Source: Anaerotignum faecicola (GTDB lineage: Bacteria; Bacillota; Clostridia; Lachnospirales; Anaerotignaceae). Taken from it: a stretch of DNA of 64,000 nucleotides. The notes beneath the pieces were generated by a model that did not search any database, was not told the DNA's origin, and worked only from the letters and a program-made list of their open reading frames with translations. Position 1 is the stretch's first letter, and the number at the start of each line of letters is the position of its first letter. The position numbers and the translations under genes are program-made. The DNA is taken from the NCBI GenBank assembly GCA_024460105.1, contig JANFXS010000001.1, positions 401,895-465,894 of the forward strand, written 5' to 3'. Of the stretch, positions 38,591 to 48,074 are shown one piece after another.

Positions 38591-39457
38591 TTATCGTTCG
38601 CCCAACATTTTAGCGGCCAGTTTTTCCGCAACTGCTACGGCGGCCGAATTTATTATGTCAAGATTTCCGGAATACTTTGGCAGGAAATCCCCCGCCCCTT
38701 CAACCTGTACTATAACCGTAACTTTATTGCCGTCTATGATAGGCGGAACCCTGAGCTTATATCCCGGCGTGTACTGCTGAACTTCGGCAACACGCTTGTT
38801 AACGGCTTCAATTATAGCCTTTTCATCAGGATTTTTAACTATCGTATAGATCGTATTGCACATCATAACCGGCGGCTCTGCGGGGTTAAGTATTATTATG
38901 GCCTTTGCCCTGTCCGCGCCGCCTATTATTTCAAGGCTCTTTCTTGTCGTCTGGGTAAATTCGTCAATGCTTGCCCTCGTTCCCGGGCCGGCGCTTTTTG
39001 AAGAAATGCTTGCCACAATCTCGGCATATTCCACGTCGGCGGTTTCATTTATGGCGTTTACAATGGGTATTGTGGCCTGCCCGCCGCATGTAACCATATT
39101 AAAATTGTCGGCATCCTGTATGCTGTCGAGGTTTACGCACGGCACTACATAAGGCCCTACCGCCGCCGGAGTCATATCGATTGCGATCTTGCCTGCCGCT
39201 TTAAGCGCCGGGGCGTTTGCCATATGCGCGCTGGCAAGCGTGGCGTCAAATACAATTTTAACATCCGGATCATCGGCGACAGCCTTCACGCCTTCTGTCG
39301 AGGTTTTAAATCCAAGCTTTTCGGCCCTTTTAAGCCCCTCGCTTTCAACAATACCCGTCATAAAATCCATTTGAAGGTTTCTGCTTTTCATGACCTTATA
39401 CATCAAATCCGTCCCGATATTTCCGGGGCCTATAATGCCTACCTTAATTTTTTCCAT
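38591..39457 (-). CDS. mhpF: Acetaldehyde dehydrogenase (acylating)
   Basis: Oxidises acetaldehyde to acetyl-CoA with NAD and CoA and forms a channelling complex with the aldolase. The 288-residue protein has the Rossmann motif [15 protein letters not shown] (8-22), the thiolate C124 in [15 protein letters not shown], and [20 protein letters not shown], all hallmarks of DmpF/MhpF. The start at 39457 follows GGAAAGGGGAAAG; the upstream frame to 39493 is rejected. It lies between iclR and the aldolase on the same strand. Confidence 0.95.
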   Translation of the reverse strand: MEKIKVGIIGPGNIGTDLMYKVMKSRNLQMDFMTGIVESEGLKRAEKLGFKTSTEGVKAVADDPDVKIVFDATLASAHMANAPALKAAGKIAIDMTPAAVGPYVVPCVNLDSIQDADNFNMVTCGGQATIPIVNAINETADVEYAEIVASISSKSAGPGTRASIDEFTQTTRKSLEIIGGADRAKAIIILNPAEPPVMMCNTIYTIVKNPDEKAIIEAVNKRVAEVQQYTPGYKLRVPPIIDGNKVTVIVQVEGAGDFLPKYSGNLDIINSAAVAVAEKLAAKMLGER

Positions 39458-39480
39458 TCCGCTTTCCCCTTTCCGAAATA

Positions 39481-40251
39481 CTAATCCCTGCATCCGATTT
39501 TAAATGAAATATCCTTTGCGCATTTCACAATATCATCTGCAATAACGCTTATCGCATCAGGCGTCATTTTGTTTGCCATGCCCGAAATACTTATTGCGGC
39601 CACCGGTTCCTTTTTGCAGTTAAATATCGGCGCGGCTACGCACCTGAGCCCTATTTCTATTTCCTCCCTGTCTTGGGCATAGCCTTTTTTTGCGATTATC
39701 GAAAGTTCCTTTTCAAGCTCCGCTTCGTTTTTAATGGAATTAGGAGTTTTAACCGTAAATTCCCTGCCGAGTATATATTTTTCTATATAGCTTTTAGGAA
39801 GATATGCAAGCATCGCTTTTCCAACGCCTGTGCATGTCATGGGAGCGCGCTTTCCGACTTGAGAATATGTAATCAGGAAATCAGGCATATCAAACTTGTC
39901 TATATATACAACCTCGCCCTCACAATGTGTAGCCAAATGTACTGTCTGACCGTATTTTTGTGAAAGCATTTCACAAAACGGCCTTGCCTCGCTTCTTAAA
40001 TCCATACGGCTTTCCACCGTTCTGCCCATTTCAAAAAGCTTCATGCCAAGCTTATATTTCTTTGTCGAACCGTCCTGCTCAAGATACCCATAGCTTACAA
40101 GGGTATTAACAAGGCCGTAAACAGTGCTTTTACTGAGGTTCATACATTCGGAAATTTCCGAAATGCCCATTTCCCTCCTGTTTGAAAAGTATTCCAGTAT
40201 ATCCAGCGCCCTGGCAACCGACTGTATTATAACCCCTTTAGGATTTGCCAT
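39481..40251 (-). CDS. IclR-family transcriptional regulator
   Basis: A 256-residue regulator with a winged HTH (about 8-70: [48 protein letters not shown]) and a C-terminal GAF-like IclR effector domain (about 80-250), including [14 protein letters not shown] and [22 protein letters not shown]. Members usually sense small organic acids or aromatic intermediates. It is the first gene of the acetaldehyde dehydrogenase/aldolase unit, 23 bp upstream of it, and a palindrome lies 16 bp before its ATG, so autoregulation and control of the two enzymes is likely. Ribosome site AAGGAG. Confidence 0.93.
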   Translation of the reverse strand: MANPKGVIIQSVARALDILEYFSNRREMGISEISECMNLSKSTVYGLVNTLVSYGYLEQDGSTKKYKLGMKLFEMGRTVESRMDLRSEARPFCEMLSQKYGQTVHLATHCEGEVVYIDKFDMPDFLITYSQVGKRAPMTCTGVGKAMLAYLPKSYIEKYILGREFTVKTPNSIKNEAELEKELSIIAKKGYAQDREEIEIGLRCVAAPIFNCKKEPVAAISISGMANKMTPDAISVIADDIVKCAKDISFKIGCRD

Positions 40252-40266
40252 AACAAAACTCCTTTT

Positions 40267-40281
40267 TTCGGTATAACCGAA
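40267..40281. promoter_or_regulatory. Likely IclR operator palindrome
   Basis: TTCGGTATAACCGAA is a perfect 15-bp inverted repeat 16 bp before the iclR ATG. Length and GC-arm/AT-centre layout fit IclR-type sites. Confidence 0.6.
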
Positions 40282-40597
40282 CTATATTCGTAATTTCTGT
40301 ATGTTTATATTATTGCACCTTTTAAACCGATATGTCAATGGAGTTTTATATGAAATTATATATAAATATTTCCATTCCCAAATAGCAACATTGCCGAAAA
40401 ATAAAATTAATCCGCGTTAACCCATACAAATCTGCCGAAATTTATTCTTCTTTATTTCAAACCTTTTGAACATTCATTCCACTGTTATACACGATACGGC
40501 GCATTTAAGTTATTATACCAATATATCTTCAATCTGCATGCGGTTTTGGCGTCCCAAAACATACCATAATAAGATATATATAAAACGCTTTGCCGGC
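40282..40597. other. Non-coding gap
   Basis: About 315 bp of A/T-rich sequence upstream of iclR. The start-proximal part must contain the iclR promoter, but I cannot choose one. No gene seen. Confidence 0.35.
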
Positions 40598-40854
40598 TTC
40601 GGTTTACCGATGATACTTACGGTTTTCGGTAAGTAAAGGCGAAATATCCGCATTAAAGCCGCTTGGCTTGGGATTTTCCGCGCCCGCGCGTCTTTGCCCA
40701 GATTTTGCGCCTTTTCTGCCGTTAAAACTCTTACGGCCTTACCAAGGGAAAAACTTTTGCCGTTCAAAGCGCGGCACGCATCCTATGACAAGCGCATAAA
40801 TACCGAAATGCGAAATTTTTTCCTTGCGTGGCATATGTGCCATTGTAAACCGAA
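40598..40854. repeat. Dispersed palindromic intergenic repeat, copy 6
   Basis: A 257-bp copy with TTCGGTTTAC and GTAAACCGAA ends (matched G/C form). Internal CCTTTTCTGCCGTTAAAACTC followed by TTACGG is shared with the copies at 57999 and, inverted, at 60779. The right arm ATGCGAAATTTTTTCCTTGCG is shared by nearly all long copies. Confidence 0.75.
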
Positions 40855-40888
40855 TCCGGCATTGCCGTTTATAGAATTTTTTCATATC

Positions 40889-41181
40889 TTCATCTTACAA
40901 TGACACACATGCTCCGAAGGGAATTTTTACTGCCCTTCCGTTCTCCAAATATTCGGCTGGACTATTGAAATTCCCTTCATAGAACGCTGCCCGCCGCGGC
41001 TCTTACACGGTTCGTATGATTCTCCGGCGGCAAGCCTATGCGTCTGCTTTTTGAACAATAAAAAATTTTCTCCGTTCGCATCCGAGAAAAGCATCGGCAA
41101 TTTAAAATCAGAAAAAATGCTCGGGAGCCGTCGAAATTATGCCAAATAAATTCCCCAACGTATATTCCCCCGTAAACCGAA
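40889..41181. repeat. Dispersed palindromic intergenic repeat, copy 7
   Basis: A 293-bp copy placed only 34 bp after copy 6 and in the opposite orientation. Its left end is partly decayed (TTCATCTTACAATG), while the right end CCCGTAAACCGAA is intact. GAATTTTTACTGCCCTTCCG and ATTCGGCTG resemble the left arm of the copy at 61431. Confidence 0.65.
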
Positions 41182-41198
41182 TTTATCTTATATTCCAC

Positions 41199-41234
41199 AA
41201 AAAAACGGATCGGCGCAAAATACGCCAATCCGTT
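41199..41234 (-). terminator. Terminator of alaS
   Basis: On the minus strand AACGGATTGGCG and CGCCGATCCGTT pair over 12 positions with one G-U, followed by TTTTTTT, about 125 bases after the alaS stop. Confidence 0.85.
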
Positions 41235-41358
41235 AAAGCGGCATGAATCCGCAGTATTAAATTTTACCTCCGCAAAACCTCTAAATAATTTCTTCCAAAG
41301 CGTCCGCCGCATTTGTATTTCAGACGTAAACATGCTTTTTCCAAAATCGTTACGGCCA

Positions 41359-43998
41359 TTAAATTTGGCTCTTTATAACTTCCAAAGCCTTTTGAAGCGC
41401 ATCGCCTATTTTAGACGCGTCCTTTCCGCCTGCCTGGGCCATATTCGGCTTTCCGCCGCCGCCTCCGCCGCATACGGCCGCCGCCGCTTTTATAATGCTG
41501 CCGCAATGCGCGCCTTTCTTAACGGCGTCGTCCGTTGCCATTGCCACAAGGTTAACCTTGCCTTCGTTTTCGCTTGCGAGCGCTATAACAAGGCTTCCTA
41601 GTTTATTTTTAAGCTCGTCGCCCATTGTTTTAAGCCCTGCCCCGTCGGAGCCTTTAACTTCGGCACATATTACGTTTATGCCGTTAATTTCCGTTTTGCC
41701 TTCCAATATGTTTCCTGCCGCGTCTCCCGCCATTTTGGCTTTAAGCGCGCTTAATTCCTTGGAAATGGTTTTCTGTTCCGCAATAAGCCCCTCAACGCGT
41801 TTAACCATATTGTCCGGCGTTGTCTTAAGGGCCGCGCATACGTTTTTAAGCATATCCTCTTGGCGCTGGTAGAACTTAACGGCTCCCGCGCCCGTAAGCG
41901 CCTCAATCCTTCTTACGCCCGATGCAACGCCGCCTTCAGAGACAATTTTAAAACTTCCTATCTGAGCCGTATTTTTAAGGTGCGCACCGCCGCAAAGCTC
42001 TATGGAGTATCCGCCCATGTCCACAACGCGCACAATATTGCCGTATTTCTCGCCGAAAAGAGCCGTCGCACCCATTTTGCGCGCGTCGTCTATGGTTTTT
42101 TCGCAAGCCGTAATGTCAATGCTTTCGTATATCTTTTCATTTACGATATTTTCGACTTTCCTTATTTCTTCCGCCGTCATTGCCGTAAAGTGGGTAAAGT
42201 CAAAACGCAGCCTGTCTGCCGAAACATACGATCCGGCCTGTTGGATATGGGTTCCAAGCACGTCCCTTAAAGCTTTCTGAAGAAGGTGAGTAGCGCTGTG
42301 GTTCCTTGAAATCGAAAGCCTGTTTTTAACGTCGTACGACGCCGACGCTTTTTCTCCCACTTTAATGCTTCCGTCCACAACAGAACCTATATGGGCAATT
42401 TTGCCGCCTACTACCTTTATGCAGTCGGTCACCTCAACCGTGCCCATATTCGTTTTAATCACTCCGATATCTCCTACCTGGCCGCCCATTTCCGCATAAA
42501 AAGGCGTTCTGTCAAGGAATACGGAAACTTCGTCGCCCACCGAAGCGGTTTCCGAAACTTCATTGTTCGCCACGACGGCTATAATTTCGGCGTCATCTAC
42601 AACGCTTACGTCGTAGCCTGCAAATTCCGTCGTCATATTTGTATCCAACTGATGGTAAACCGTTTCGTCGGCGCCCATATAGTTGCTTTCGGCGCGCGCC
42701 GCCCTTGCCCTTTCCTTTTGTATTTTCATTTCCTCGAGGAAAGCGTCCTCGTCAAGGGATATCCCTTCTTCTTCAAGTATTTCCTTTGTAAGGTCGATAG
42801 GGAAACCGTATGTGTCGTAAAGGCGGAAACTCATAGCTCCGTCCATCACATTCCTGCCGGCGGCTTTAATTTCGGCTATATCGTTTTTAAGTATTTCCAT
42901 GCCTTTGTCAATGGTTTTGTAAAAGCTGTTTTCTTCAACCGAAAGCACTTTTTTAATATAGTCTTTCTTCTCCACAAGCTCCGGATAGGCTTCGCCGCTG
43001 CACTCTATGACAACGTCGCAGAGGTTTGCCAAAAACTCGCCGTTTATACCGAGAAGCTTGCCGTGGCGTGCGGCGCGCCTTAAAAGCCTCCTTAAAACGT
43101 ATCCGCGCCCTTCATTTGAAGGAAGCACTCCGTCGGCAGTCATAAACGTAACGGAACGTATATGGTCGGTTATAACGCGCACGCTTACGTCCGTTTTATG
43201 GTCTTTCATGTATTCAACGCCCGCAATGCGGCATACCTCGTCCCTTAAAGCCTTAACCGTATCGACGTCGAATATGGAATCTACGCCCTGCATAATCGCC
43301 GCCATTCGTTCAAGGCCCATGCCCGTATCTATATTTTTAAACTCGAGATCCGTATAAGTCCCGTCCGGCTCGGCGTTAAACTGTGTGAAAACGAGGTTCC
43401 AAAATTCCATATAGCGGTCGCAGTCGCACCCTACCGTACAGCCTTCTTTGCCGCAGCCGTATTTCTCTCCCCTGTCGTAATAAATTTCGGAACATGGGCC
43501 GCATGGGCCTGTTCCGTGTTCCCAAAAATTATCTTCTTTACCCATGTAAAAAATTCTGTCTTTAGGGAGGCCCACAACCTCATGCCATATTTTAGCCGCC
43601 TCGTCGTCGTCCTTATAAACAGTCACATAAAGCTTATCCTCAGGTATTTCCATAACCTTTGTAACAAATTCCCAGCTCCACGGTATTATTTCCATCTTGA
43701 AATAATCTCCGAATGAGAAATCGCCGAGCATTTCAAAGAAAGTTCCGTGGCGCGCCGTTTTGCCGACGTTTTCAATATCGCCCGTCCTTATGCATTTTTG
43801 GCATGTCGTAACCCTTTTGCTCGGCGGCGTTTCCTGCCCCGTAAAGAACGGTTTAAGCGGCGCCATGCCGGAGTTTATAAGCAAAAGGCTGTTGTCGTTA
43901 TGCGGTATCAAAGACGCGCTCGGCAGCCTTAAATGCTGTTTGCTTTCGAAAAACGAAAGGAACTTTTCCCTTACTTCATTAACTCCCATTTGTTTCAT
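41359..43998 (-). CDS. alaS: Alanyl-tRNA synthetase
   Basis: Charges tRNA-Ala and edits mischarged Ser/Gly. The 879-residue protein begins at the ATG at 43998 (AAAGGAGAA upstream); the open frame extending to 44130 runs through the T-box and is not translated. It has the class II catalytic core (LINSGMAPLKPFFTGQETPPSKR, RHGTFFEMLGDFSFGDYFK, VFTQFN, GMGLERMA). The editing domain has the zinc pair in HSATHLLQKALR and CGGAHLKNTAQIG. A C-terminal DHHA1 domain with the glycine run GGGGGGKPNMAQAGG follows. All motifs are intact. Expression is controlled by an alanine T-box. Confidence 0.98.
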   Translation of the reverse strand: MKQMGVNEVREKFLSFFESKQHLRLPSASLIPHNDNSLLLINSGMAPLKPFFTGQETPPSKRVTTCQKCIRTGDIENVGKTARHGTFFEMLGDFSFGDYFKMEIIPWSWEFVTKVMEIPEDKLYVTVYKDDDEAAKIWHEVVGLPKDRIFYMGKEDNFWEHGTGPCGPCSEIYYDRGEKYGCGKEGCTVGCDCDRYMEFWNLVFTQFNAEPDGTYTDLEFKNIDTGMGLERMAAIMQGVDSIFDVDTVKALRDEVCRIAGVEYMKDHKTDVSVRVITDHIRSVTFMTADGVLPSNEGRGYVLRRLLRRAARHGKLLGINGEFLANLCDVVIECSGEAYPELVEKKDYIKKVLSVEENSFYKTIDKGMEILKNDIAEIKAAGRNVMDGAMSFRLYDTYGFPIDLTKEILEEEGISLDEDAFLEEMKIQKERARAARAESNYMGADETVYHQLDTNMTTEFAGYDVSVVDDAEIIAVVANNEVSETASVGDEVSVFLDRTPFYAEMGGQVGDIGVIKTNMGTVEVTDCIKVVGGKIAHIGSVVDGSIKVGEKASASYDVKNRLSISRNHSATHLLQKALRDVLGTHIQQAGSYVSADRLRFDFTHFTAMTAEEIRKVENIVNEKIYESIDITACEKTIDDARKMGATALFGEKYGNIVRVVDMGGYSIELCGGAHLKNTAQIGSFKIVSEGGVASGVRRIEALTGAGAVKFYQRQEDMLKNVCAALKTTPDNMVKRVEGLIAEQKTISKELSALKAKMAGDAAGNILEGKTEINGINVICAEVKGSDGAGLKTMGDELKNKLGSLVIALASENEGKVNLVAMATDDAVKKGAHCGSIIKAAAAVCGGGGGGKPNMAQAGGKDASKIGDALQKALEVIKSQI

Positions 43999-44090
43999 AC
44001 TCAAATTCTCCTTTGTTTTAATAATATCAGTATCCCCGAAATAGGTATTTTTAACAGCCGCACAATGCGGCATAATGAATATCGGAGCAT

Positions 44091-44348
44091 AAAAAAAAGC
44101 GCGTCCAATCCCTCTAAGGGACGAGAACACACTCGCGGTACCACCCTAATTATGCAAAAAAGCATCTCTTATCTTCCTTTTAACGCAAGGGAAACGTCCC
44201 GCTTTATGCGGGAAGCCCGGAAAAATCCAAAAAGGCTGCTTCGCCGTCATACCTCATAAAAACCTTACAGCCAAAGGGTTTTCTCTCTTAAATGGCAGTT
44301 AAGCCGGCTACTTCTCCTTTTTATGGCTTTTAAACCTTTATTCCAACA
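44091..44348 (-). promoter_or_regulatory. T-box leader of alaS, alanine specifier (GCA)
   Basis: A minus-strand T-box: AGAGAG in stem I, the specifier loop GAA-GCA-G (GCA at 44237-44239) between paired CGGC/GCCG and AAAAAGG/CCTTTTT arms, and the canonical core AGGGTGGTACCGCG. The terminator CGTCCC...GGACGCGC ends in TTTTTTTT at 44091-44098. Uncharged tRNA-Ala should switch alaS on. Confidence 0.95.
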
Positions 44349-44354
44349 AAAATG

Positions 44355-44383
44355 ATTATATTTTAATACAACTTTGTTGTCAA
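44355..44383 (-). promoter_or_regulatory. Consensus promoter of the alaS T-box
   Basis: TTGACA (44378-44383) and TATAAT (44355-44360) on the minus strand, 17 bp spacer. The spacer contains ACAAC-AAAG-TTGT-like inverted bases also close to the divergent MocR gene. Confidence 0.85.
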
Positions 44384-44422
44384 TAAATATTTATATTAAA
44401 AACACAATATATTATAGTATAA

Positions 44423-44436
44423 TTGTATTAATACAA
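44423..44436. promoter_or_regulatory. Palindrome upstream of mocR, candidate operator
   Basis: TTGTATTAATACAA is a perfect 14-bp inverted repeat 20 bp before the MocR ATG and directly after a TATAAT hexamer (44418-44423); a site here could give autoregulation. Confidence 0.45.
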
Positions 44437-44456
44437 AAACACAGAAAGGAACGGCC

Positions 44457-45890
44457 ATGGACAGTATATTTAATATAAAAGTAGACAAAACGCTTCAGAC
44501 GCCTCTGTACAGGCAGCTTGGCGACGCAATATTCCTTCTTATCGAAAACGGCGTTCTCAAACCAAATGAAAAACTGCCGCCGATACGCCGCCTTGCGGAA
44601 GAAGCCGGCGTTAATAACTCAACGGCGGTTTCAGCCTATAAATACCTTGAAAACAAAAAGGCCGTCTATTCCCAAACAGGCAGCGGCACCTTTGTTTCCC
44701 CCATACCGCTTGAAGAAATACCCCCGCCCGTTATAGAAGAGCACATGCGCCTTATAAAACGGCCTGAAGCGGGACCGGGCATTATAAATTTCACAAGCAC
44801 GTCCCTGCCCCAAGAGCTTTTCCCTGTCGACGAATTCAAGTCCGCCTTCGATTCCCTCCTCGACAGGGAGCGCGGGAACGCCTTTGGCAACATGGACGCC
44901 CAAGGTTTTTTCCCATTGCGTGAAAGCCTCTGCAAATATCTGGAAATATACGGCATTAACCAAACTCCCGATAATATACAGGTGCTGTCCGGCGCTCAGC
45001 AGGGAATCGATACGGTAAGCAAAGCAATGGCGTCATACGGCGACGTTGTCTTTATGGAGAAGCCTACATTTTACGGCGCGGCCGGCTCCTTTCTTTCAAG
45101 AGGATGTCAGATTATCGAAATACCCATGGAGCACGACGGCATGGATATTTCCGCTTTGGAAAACCTCGCAAAGCTGTACCGTCCGAAATTCATATATATA
45201 ATGGCGTATTTCCAAACCCCCACAGGCGCGACGTATTCCTCCGCCAAAAAGAAAACCATACTGGATCTCGCGGAAAAATATAACTTTTATATAATCGAGG
45301 ACGATAACCTTTATGACTTCAATTATTCAAAAGAACCTATCGTCCCTTTCAAAGCCCTGGACTACCGCAACAGGGTCGTATACATCAAAAGCTTTTCCAA
45401 AATACTTATGCCGGGGCTGAGGGTGGGATTTGCGGCAATGCCGAAAAAAATCATTTCCAGAATGACGACGGCCAAATATACAACCGACATTTCAACAAGC
45501 GGTTTTCTTCAAAAAGCGCTTGATATATATTTCAGGGAAAACAACTGGCGGGAACACATAAAATCAATACGTCTTTACGGCATGGAAAAATACAGGATTG
45601 CCGTTAAATATGCCGACAGGCTTTTAAAACCTTATGCAAAATACCATAAGCCTAACGGAGGCATAAGCCTTTGGATTGATACGAAAGGAATACCCGCCGA
45701 CGAGCTTTTAAAAGCCTGCGCGCAAAAAAACGTACTCCTTTCCCATGGCGGCCAATTTTATATAAACGGCGAAAACAGCAGTTATGTGCGCCTTTCGTTT
45801 ATCAACGTAAGCGACGAAAAACTCGAAGCCGGCATACGGCGCATGGGCGAATGTTTAAAGGGCTTTACAACAGGCGGCAAAAAGGTATAA
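44457..45890 (+). CDS. MocR-type GntR regulator with aminotransferase-like domain
   Basis: A 477-residue regulator joining a GntR winged HTH (about 11-80: LYRQLGDAIFLLIENGVLKPNEKLPPIRRLAEEAGVNNSTAVSAY) to a fold-type I PLP-binding domain (about 110-470). The PLP lysine is K315 in YIKSFSKILMPGLRVG, and the PLP-ring aspartate is in IIEDDNLYDF (281-288). AYFQTPTGATYS and YVRLSFINVS are typical of the domain. Members sense PLP, amino acids or related compounds (PdxR, GabR). The adjacent gene is gltX, not a PLP pathway gene, so the ligand is unassigned. GAAAGGAACGGCC precedes the ATG. Confidence 0.93.
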   Translation: MDSIFNIKVDKTLQTPLYRQLGDAIFLLIENGVLKPNEKLPPIRRLAEEAGVNNSTAVSAYKYLENKKAVYSQTGSGTFVSPIPLEEIPPPVIEEHMRLIKRPEAGPGIINFTSTSLPQELFPVDEFKSAFDSLLDRERGNAFGNMDAQGFFPLRESLCKYLEIYGINQTPDNIQVLSGAQQGIDTVSKAMASYGDVVFMEKPTFYGAAGSFLSRGCQIIEIPMEHDGMDISALENLAKLYRPKFIYIMAYFQTPTGATYSSAKKKTILDLAEKYNFYIIEDDNLYDFNYSKEPIVPFKALDYRNRVVYIKSFSKILMPGLRVGFAAMPKKIISRMTTAKYTTDISTSGFLQKALDIYFRENNWREHIKSIRLYGMEKYRIAVKYADRLLKPYAKYHKPNGGISLWIDTKGIPADELLKACAQKNVLLSHGGQFYINGENSSYVRLSFINVSDEKLEAGIRRMGECLKGFTTGGKKV

Positions 45891-45931
45891 TAATTATATT
45901 ACTATATTTATGAAATTACGGAGGAAAAACA

Positions 45932-47380
45932 ATGGAAATCAGAACAAGGTTTGCCCCAAGCCCCACAGGGTATATGCACATAGGCAATTTAAGGACCGCC
46001 CTTTACGAATATCTTATCGCAAAAGCAAACGGCGGTAAATTTATATTAAGGATAGAAGATACGGATCAGGAAAGGTACGTTGAAGGCGCTGTCGACGTAA
46101 TTTACAACACCCTTAAAATTACGGGGCTTATCCATGACGAAGGTCCCGATGTTGGAGGCGATTACGGCCCTTATGTCCAAAGCGAGCGCCGCGGAATGTA
46201 TATGCAGTATGCACAAGAGCTTGTAAAAAAAGGCGAGGCTTACTACTGTTTCTGCACAAAAGAACGCTTGGACGGCCTTAAAGAGAAAAACGGCGAGGGC
46301 GACGCGTTTTCCCATTACGACAGGCACTGCCTTTCGCTAAGCCAAGATGAAATAAACAATAATCTTAAAAGCGGCATGCCTTATGTTATACGCCAGAAAA
46401 TGCCTACGGAAGGCAAAACCACGTTTGAAGATGCGGTTTACGGAACAATCAGCGTTGATAACAGCGAACTGGACGACCAGATACTTATTAAAAGCGACGG
46501 CATGCCGACATATAACTTCGCCAACGTCGTAGACGACCATTTAATGAAAATAACCCATGTTGTACGCGGCAGCGAATACCTTTCCTCAACGCCTAAATAC
46601 AACCTGCTTTACGATGCTTTCGGCTGGGACGCCCCGACTTATGTGCACCTTCCGCCGGTTATGAAAGACGCGCATCATAAGCTTTCAAAAAGGAACGGCG
46701 ACGCGTCATTCCAGGATCTTATCGAAAAGGGCTATATTTCCGACGCCATTATAAATTATATCGCCCTTTTAGGCTGGAGCCCGTCAGACAACACCGAAAT
46801 CTTTACGCTTGAAGAGCTTAAAAAGAGTTTCAGCATCAGCGGCCTCAGCAAATCGCCTTCTATATTCGACATACAGAAGCTTACATGGATGAACGGCGAA
46901 TATATTAAGGCCATGGAATTTGAAAAATACTTTTCCCTTGTGGAACCTAAACTTAAAGAAGCCGTTAAAAACAAGAGCCTTGATTTAAGGAAAATAGCCG
47001 CCCTGCTCCAAAAACGCCTTGAAACTTTAAACGACGTAAGCGCCCTTGTTGATTTCTTTGACGAACTTCCGGAATATACTACGGAGCTTTACGTTCATAA
47101 AAAAATGAAAACGACGGAAGAAATAGCCCTTTCAAGCCTTAAAGCATGCCTTCCTGTGCTTGAAAATCTTTCGGACTGGGAAGAAACGGCAATCCATGAC
47201 AGCATGATGGCTCTTGTCGGAGAACTCGGAATTAAAAACGGACAGCTTTTATGGCCGATCAGGACGGCTCTTTCAGGAAAGCCGTCGTCGCCGGGCGGAG
47301 CTTTCGAGCTGGCTGACATACTCGGCAGGGAAGAAACAATTAAACGCATTGAAAAAGGAATAGAACTTTTAAGCAAATAA
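45932..47380 (+). CDS. gltX: Glutamyl-tRNA synthetase
   Basis: Charges tRNA-Glu and, in most Clostridia, tRNA-Gln for later amidation. The 482-residue class I enzyme has the HIGH motif as MHIGNLRTA (15-23), [17 protein letters not shown], and the KMSKS motif as KLSKR (250-254). C-terminal anticodon-binding helices are present to the end. The start follows GGAGG by eight bases and lies 41 bp after mocR. A rho-independent terminator follows. Confidence 0.97.
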   Translation: MEIRTRFAPSPTGYMHIGNLRTALYEYLIAKANGGKFILRIEDTDQERYVEGAVDVIYNTLKITGLIHDEGPDVGGDYGPYVQSERRGMYMQYAQELVKKGEAYYCFCTKERLDGLKEKNGEGDAFSHYDRHCLSLSQDEINNNLKSGMPYVIRQKMPTEGKTTFEDAVYGTISVDNSELDDQILIKSDGMPTYNFANVVDDHLMKITHVVRGSEYLSSTPKYNLLYDAFGWDAPTYVHLPPVMKDAHHKLSKRNGDASFQDLIEKGYISDAIINYIALLGWSPSDNTEIFTLEELKKSFSISGLSKSPSIFDIQKLTWMNGEYIKAMEFEKYFSLVEPKLKEAVKNKSLDLRKIAALLQKRLETLNDVSALVDFFDELPEYTTELYVHKKMKTTEEIALSSLKACLPVLENLSDWEETAIHDSMMALVGELGIKNGQLLWPIRTALSGKPSSPGGAFELADILGREETIKRIEKGIELLSK

Positions 47381-47384
47381 ACGC

Positions 47385-47437
47385 AAAAACAGGCTCCCCA
47401 AGGCTTTACCGCCGTTTGAGGGCCTGTTTTTTATTTT
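47385..47437 (+). terminator. Terminator of gltX
   Basis: AAAAACAGGC pairs with GCCTGTTTTTT across a GC-containing loop with CCCC/GAGGG, ending TTTTTTATTTT. The following 160 bp up to 47599 hold no gene. Confidence 0.8.
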
Positions 47438-47599
47438 AAGACGCTTTCCGCTTTTAATTACAAATACAGTTTTAACTTACAGCCGCAAAACGGCTTTTCA
47501 ATAAAAGCGCCCTCTTAATTATACATAAATCGGAATTGTATCCGTACAGAGCGCCGCTCTTGCAAATCCAAAGCCATATGCATCCAAAGCCAATATCCG

Positions 47600-48073
47600 T
47601 CACTTTTTCCTTTTTTTTCTCTCGTCCTTAGGCGCAACCCATGCGAACGCCCTATACGGCAGTGAAAATATAAATACAATGCCTATCGCTATGGCTCCGG
47701 CCATTTGAAGCGTGCCTACCCCTTCTAAATACGAATGATACAAATCCTGTTCAATCATTGCAAGCATCGTATTATACATCGGGTATCCCGGCACAAGCGG
47801 TATTATTCCCGGAATCAAAAACAGCGTGCTTGGGGCCCGCCTTGTATATGAAAGTACCCTTGAACATGCAGACACCACAATGGAACCGCCGAAAACCGAT
47901 AATGTGGAGTTTGTGGTTTCCCCCATTATATAAAAATACACAACCCAGCCTAACGCCCCGGCTATCCCGCAGTTTATAAGCTCCCTTTTCGGCGCGTTAT
48001 ATATAACCGCAAAACCCATGGTAGCAAGGAACGAAAGCACAAAATTAAACGCAAAAGTCCATATATCCGCCAT
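47600..48073 (-). CDS. Threonine/serine exporter subunit, YjjB/ThrE_2 type
   Basis: The smaller half of a split ThrE-type exporter. The 157-residue protein has four or five membrane helices with MGFAVIYNAPKRELINCGIAGALGWVVYF, SIVVSACSRVLSYTRRAPSTLFLIPGIIPLVPGYPMYNTM and a Lys/Arg-rich cytoplasmic tail. The FLIPGIIPLVPG block is the hallmark of the family. It starts 1 bp after the partner gene's stop. Known members export threonine, serine or, in E. coli YjjPB, succinate. Confidence 0.9.
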   Translation of the reverse strand: MADIWTFAFNFVLSFLATMGFAVIYNAPKRELINCGIAGALGWVVYFYIMGETTNSTLSVFGGSIVVSACSRVLSYTRRAPSTLFLIPGIIPLVPGYPMYNTMLAMIEQDLYHSYLEGVGTLQMAGAIAIGIVFIFSLPYRAFAWVAPKDERKKRKK

Positions 48074-48074
48074 A

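Noticed and set aside
40513-40767. 84-codon minus-strand ORF
   Set aside because: Runs through repeat copy 6, without a ribosome site or recognisable domain.
43999-44130. N-terminal extension of alaS
   Set aside because: The open frame runs back through the T-box terminator; the ribosome site and family N-terminus place the start at 43998.
44368-44380. ACAAC-TTT-GTTGT as a separate operator
   Set aside because: It coincides with the alaS promoter spacer and is short; kept only as part of the divergent-region observation.
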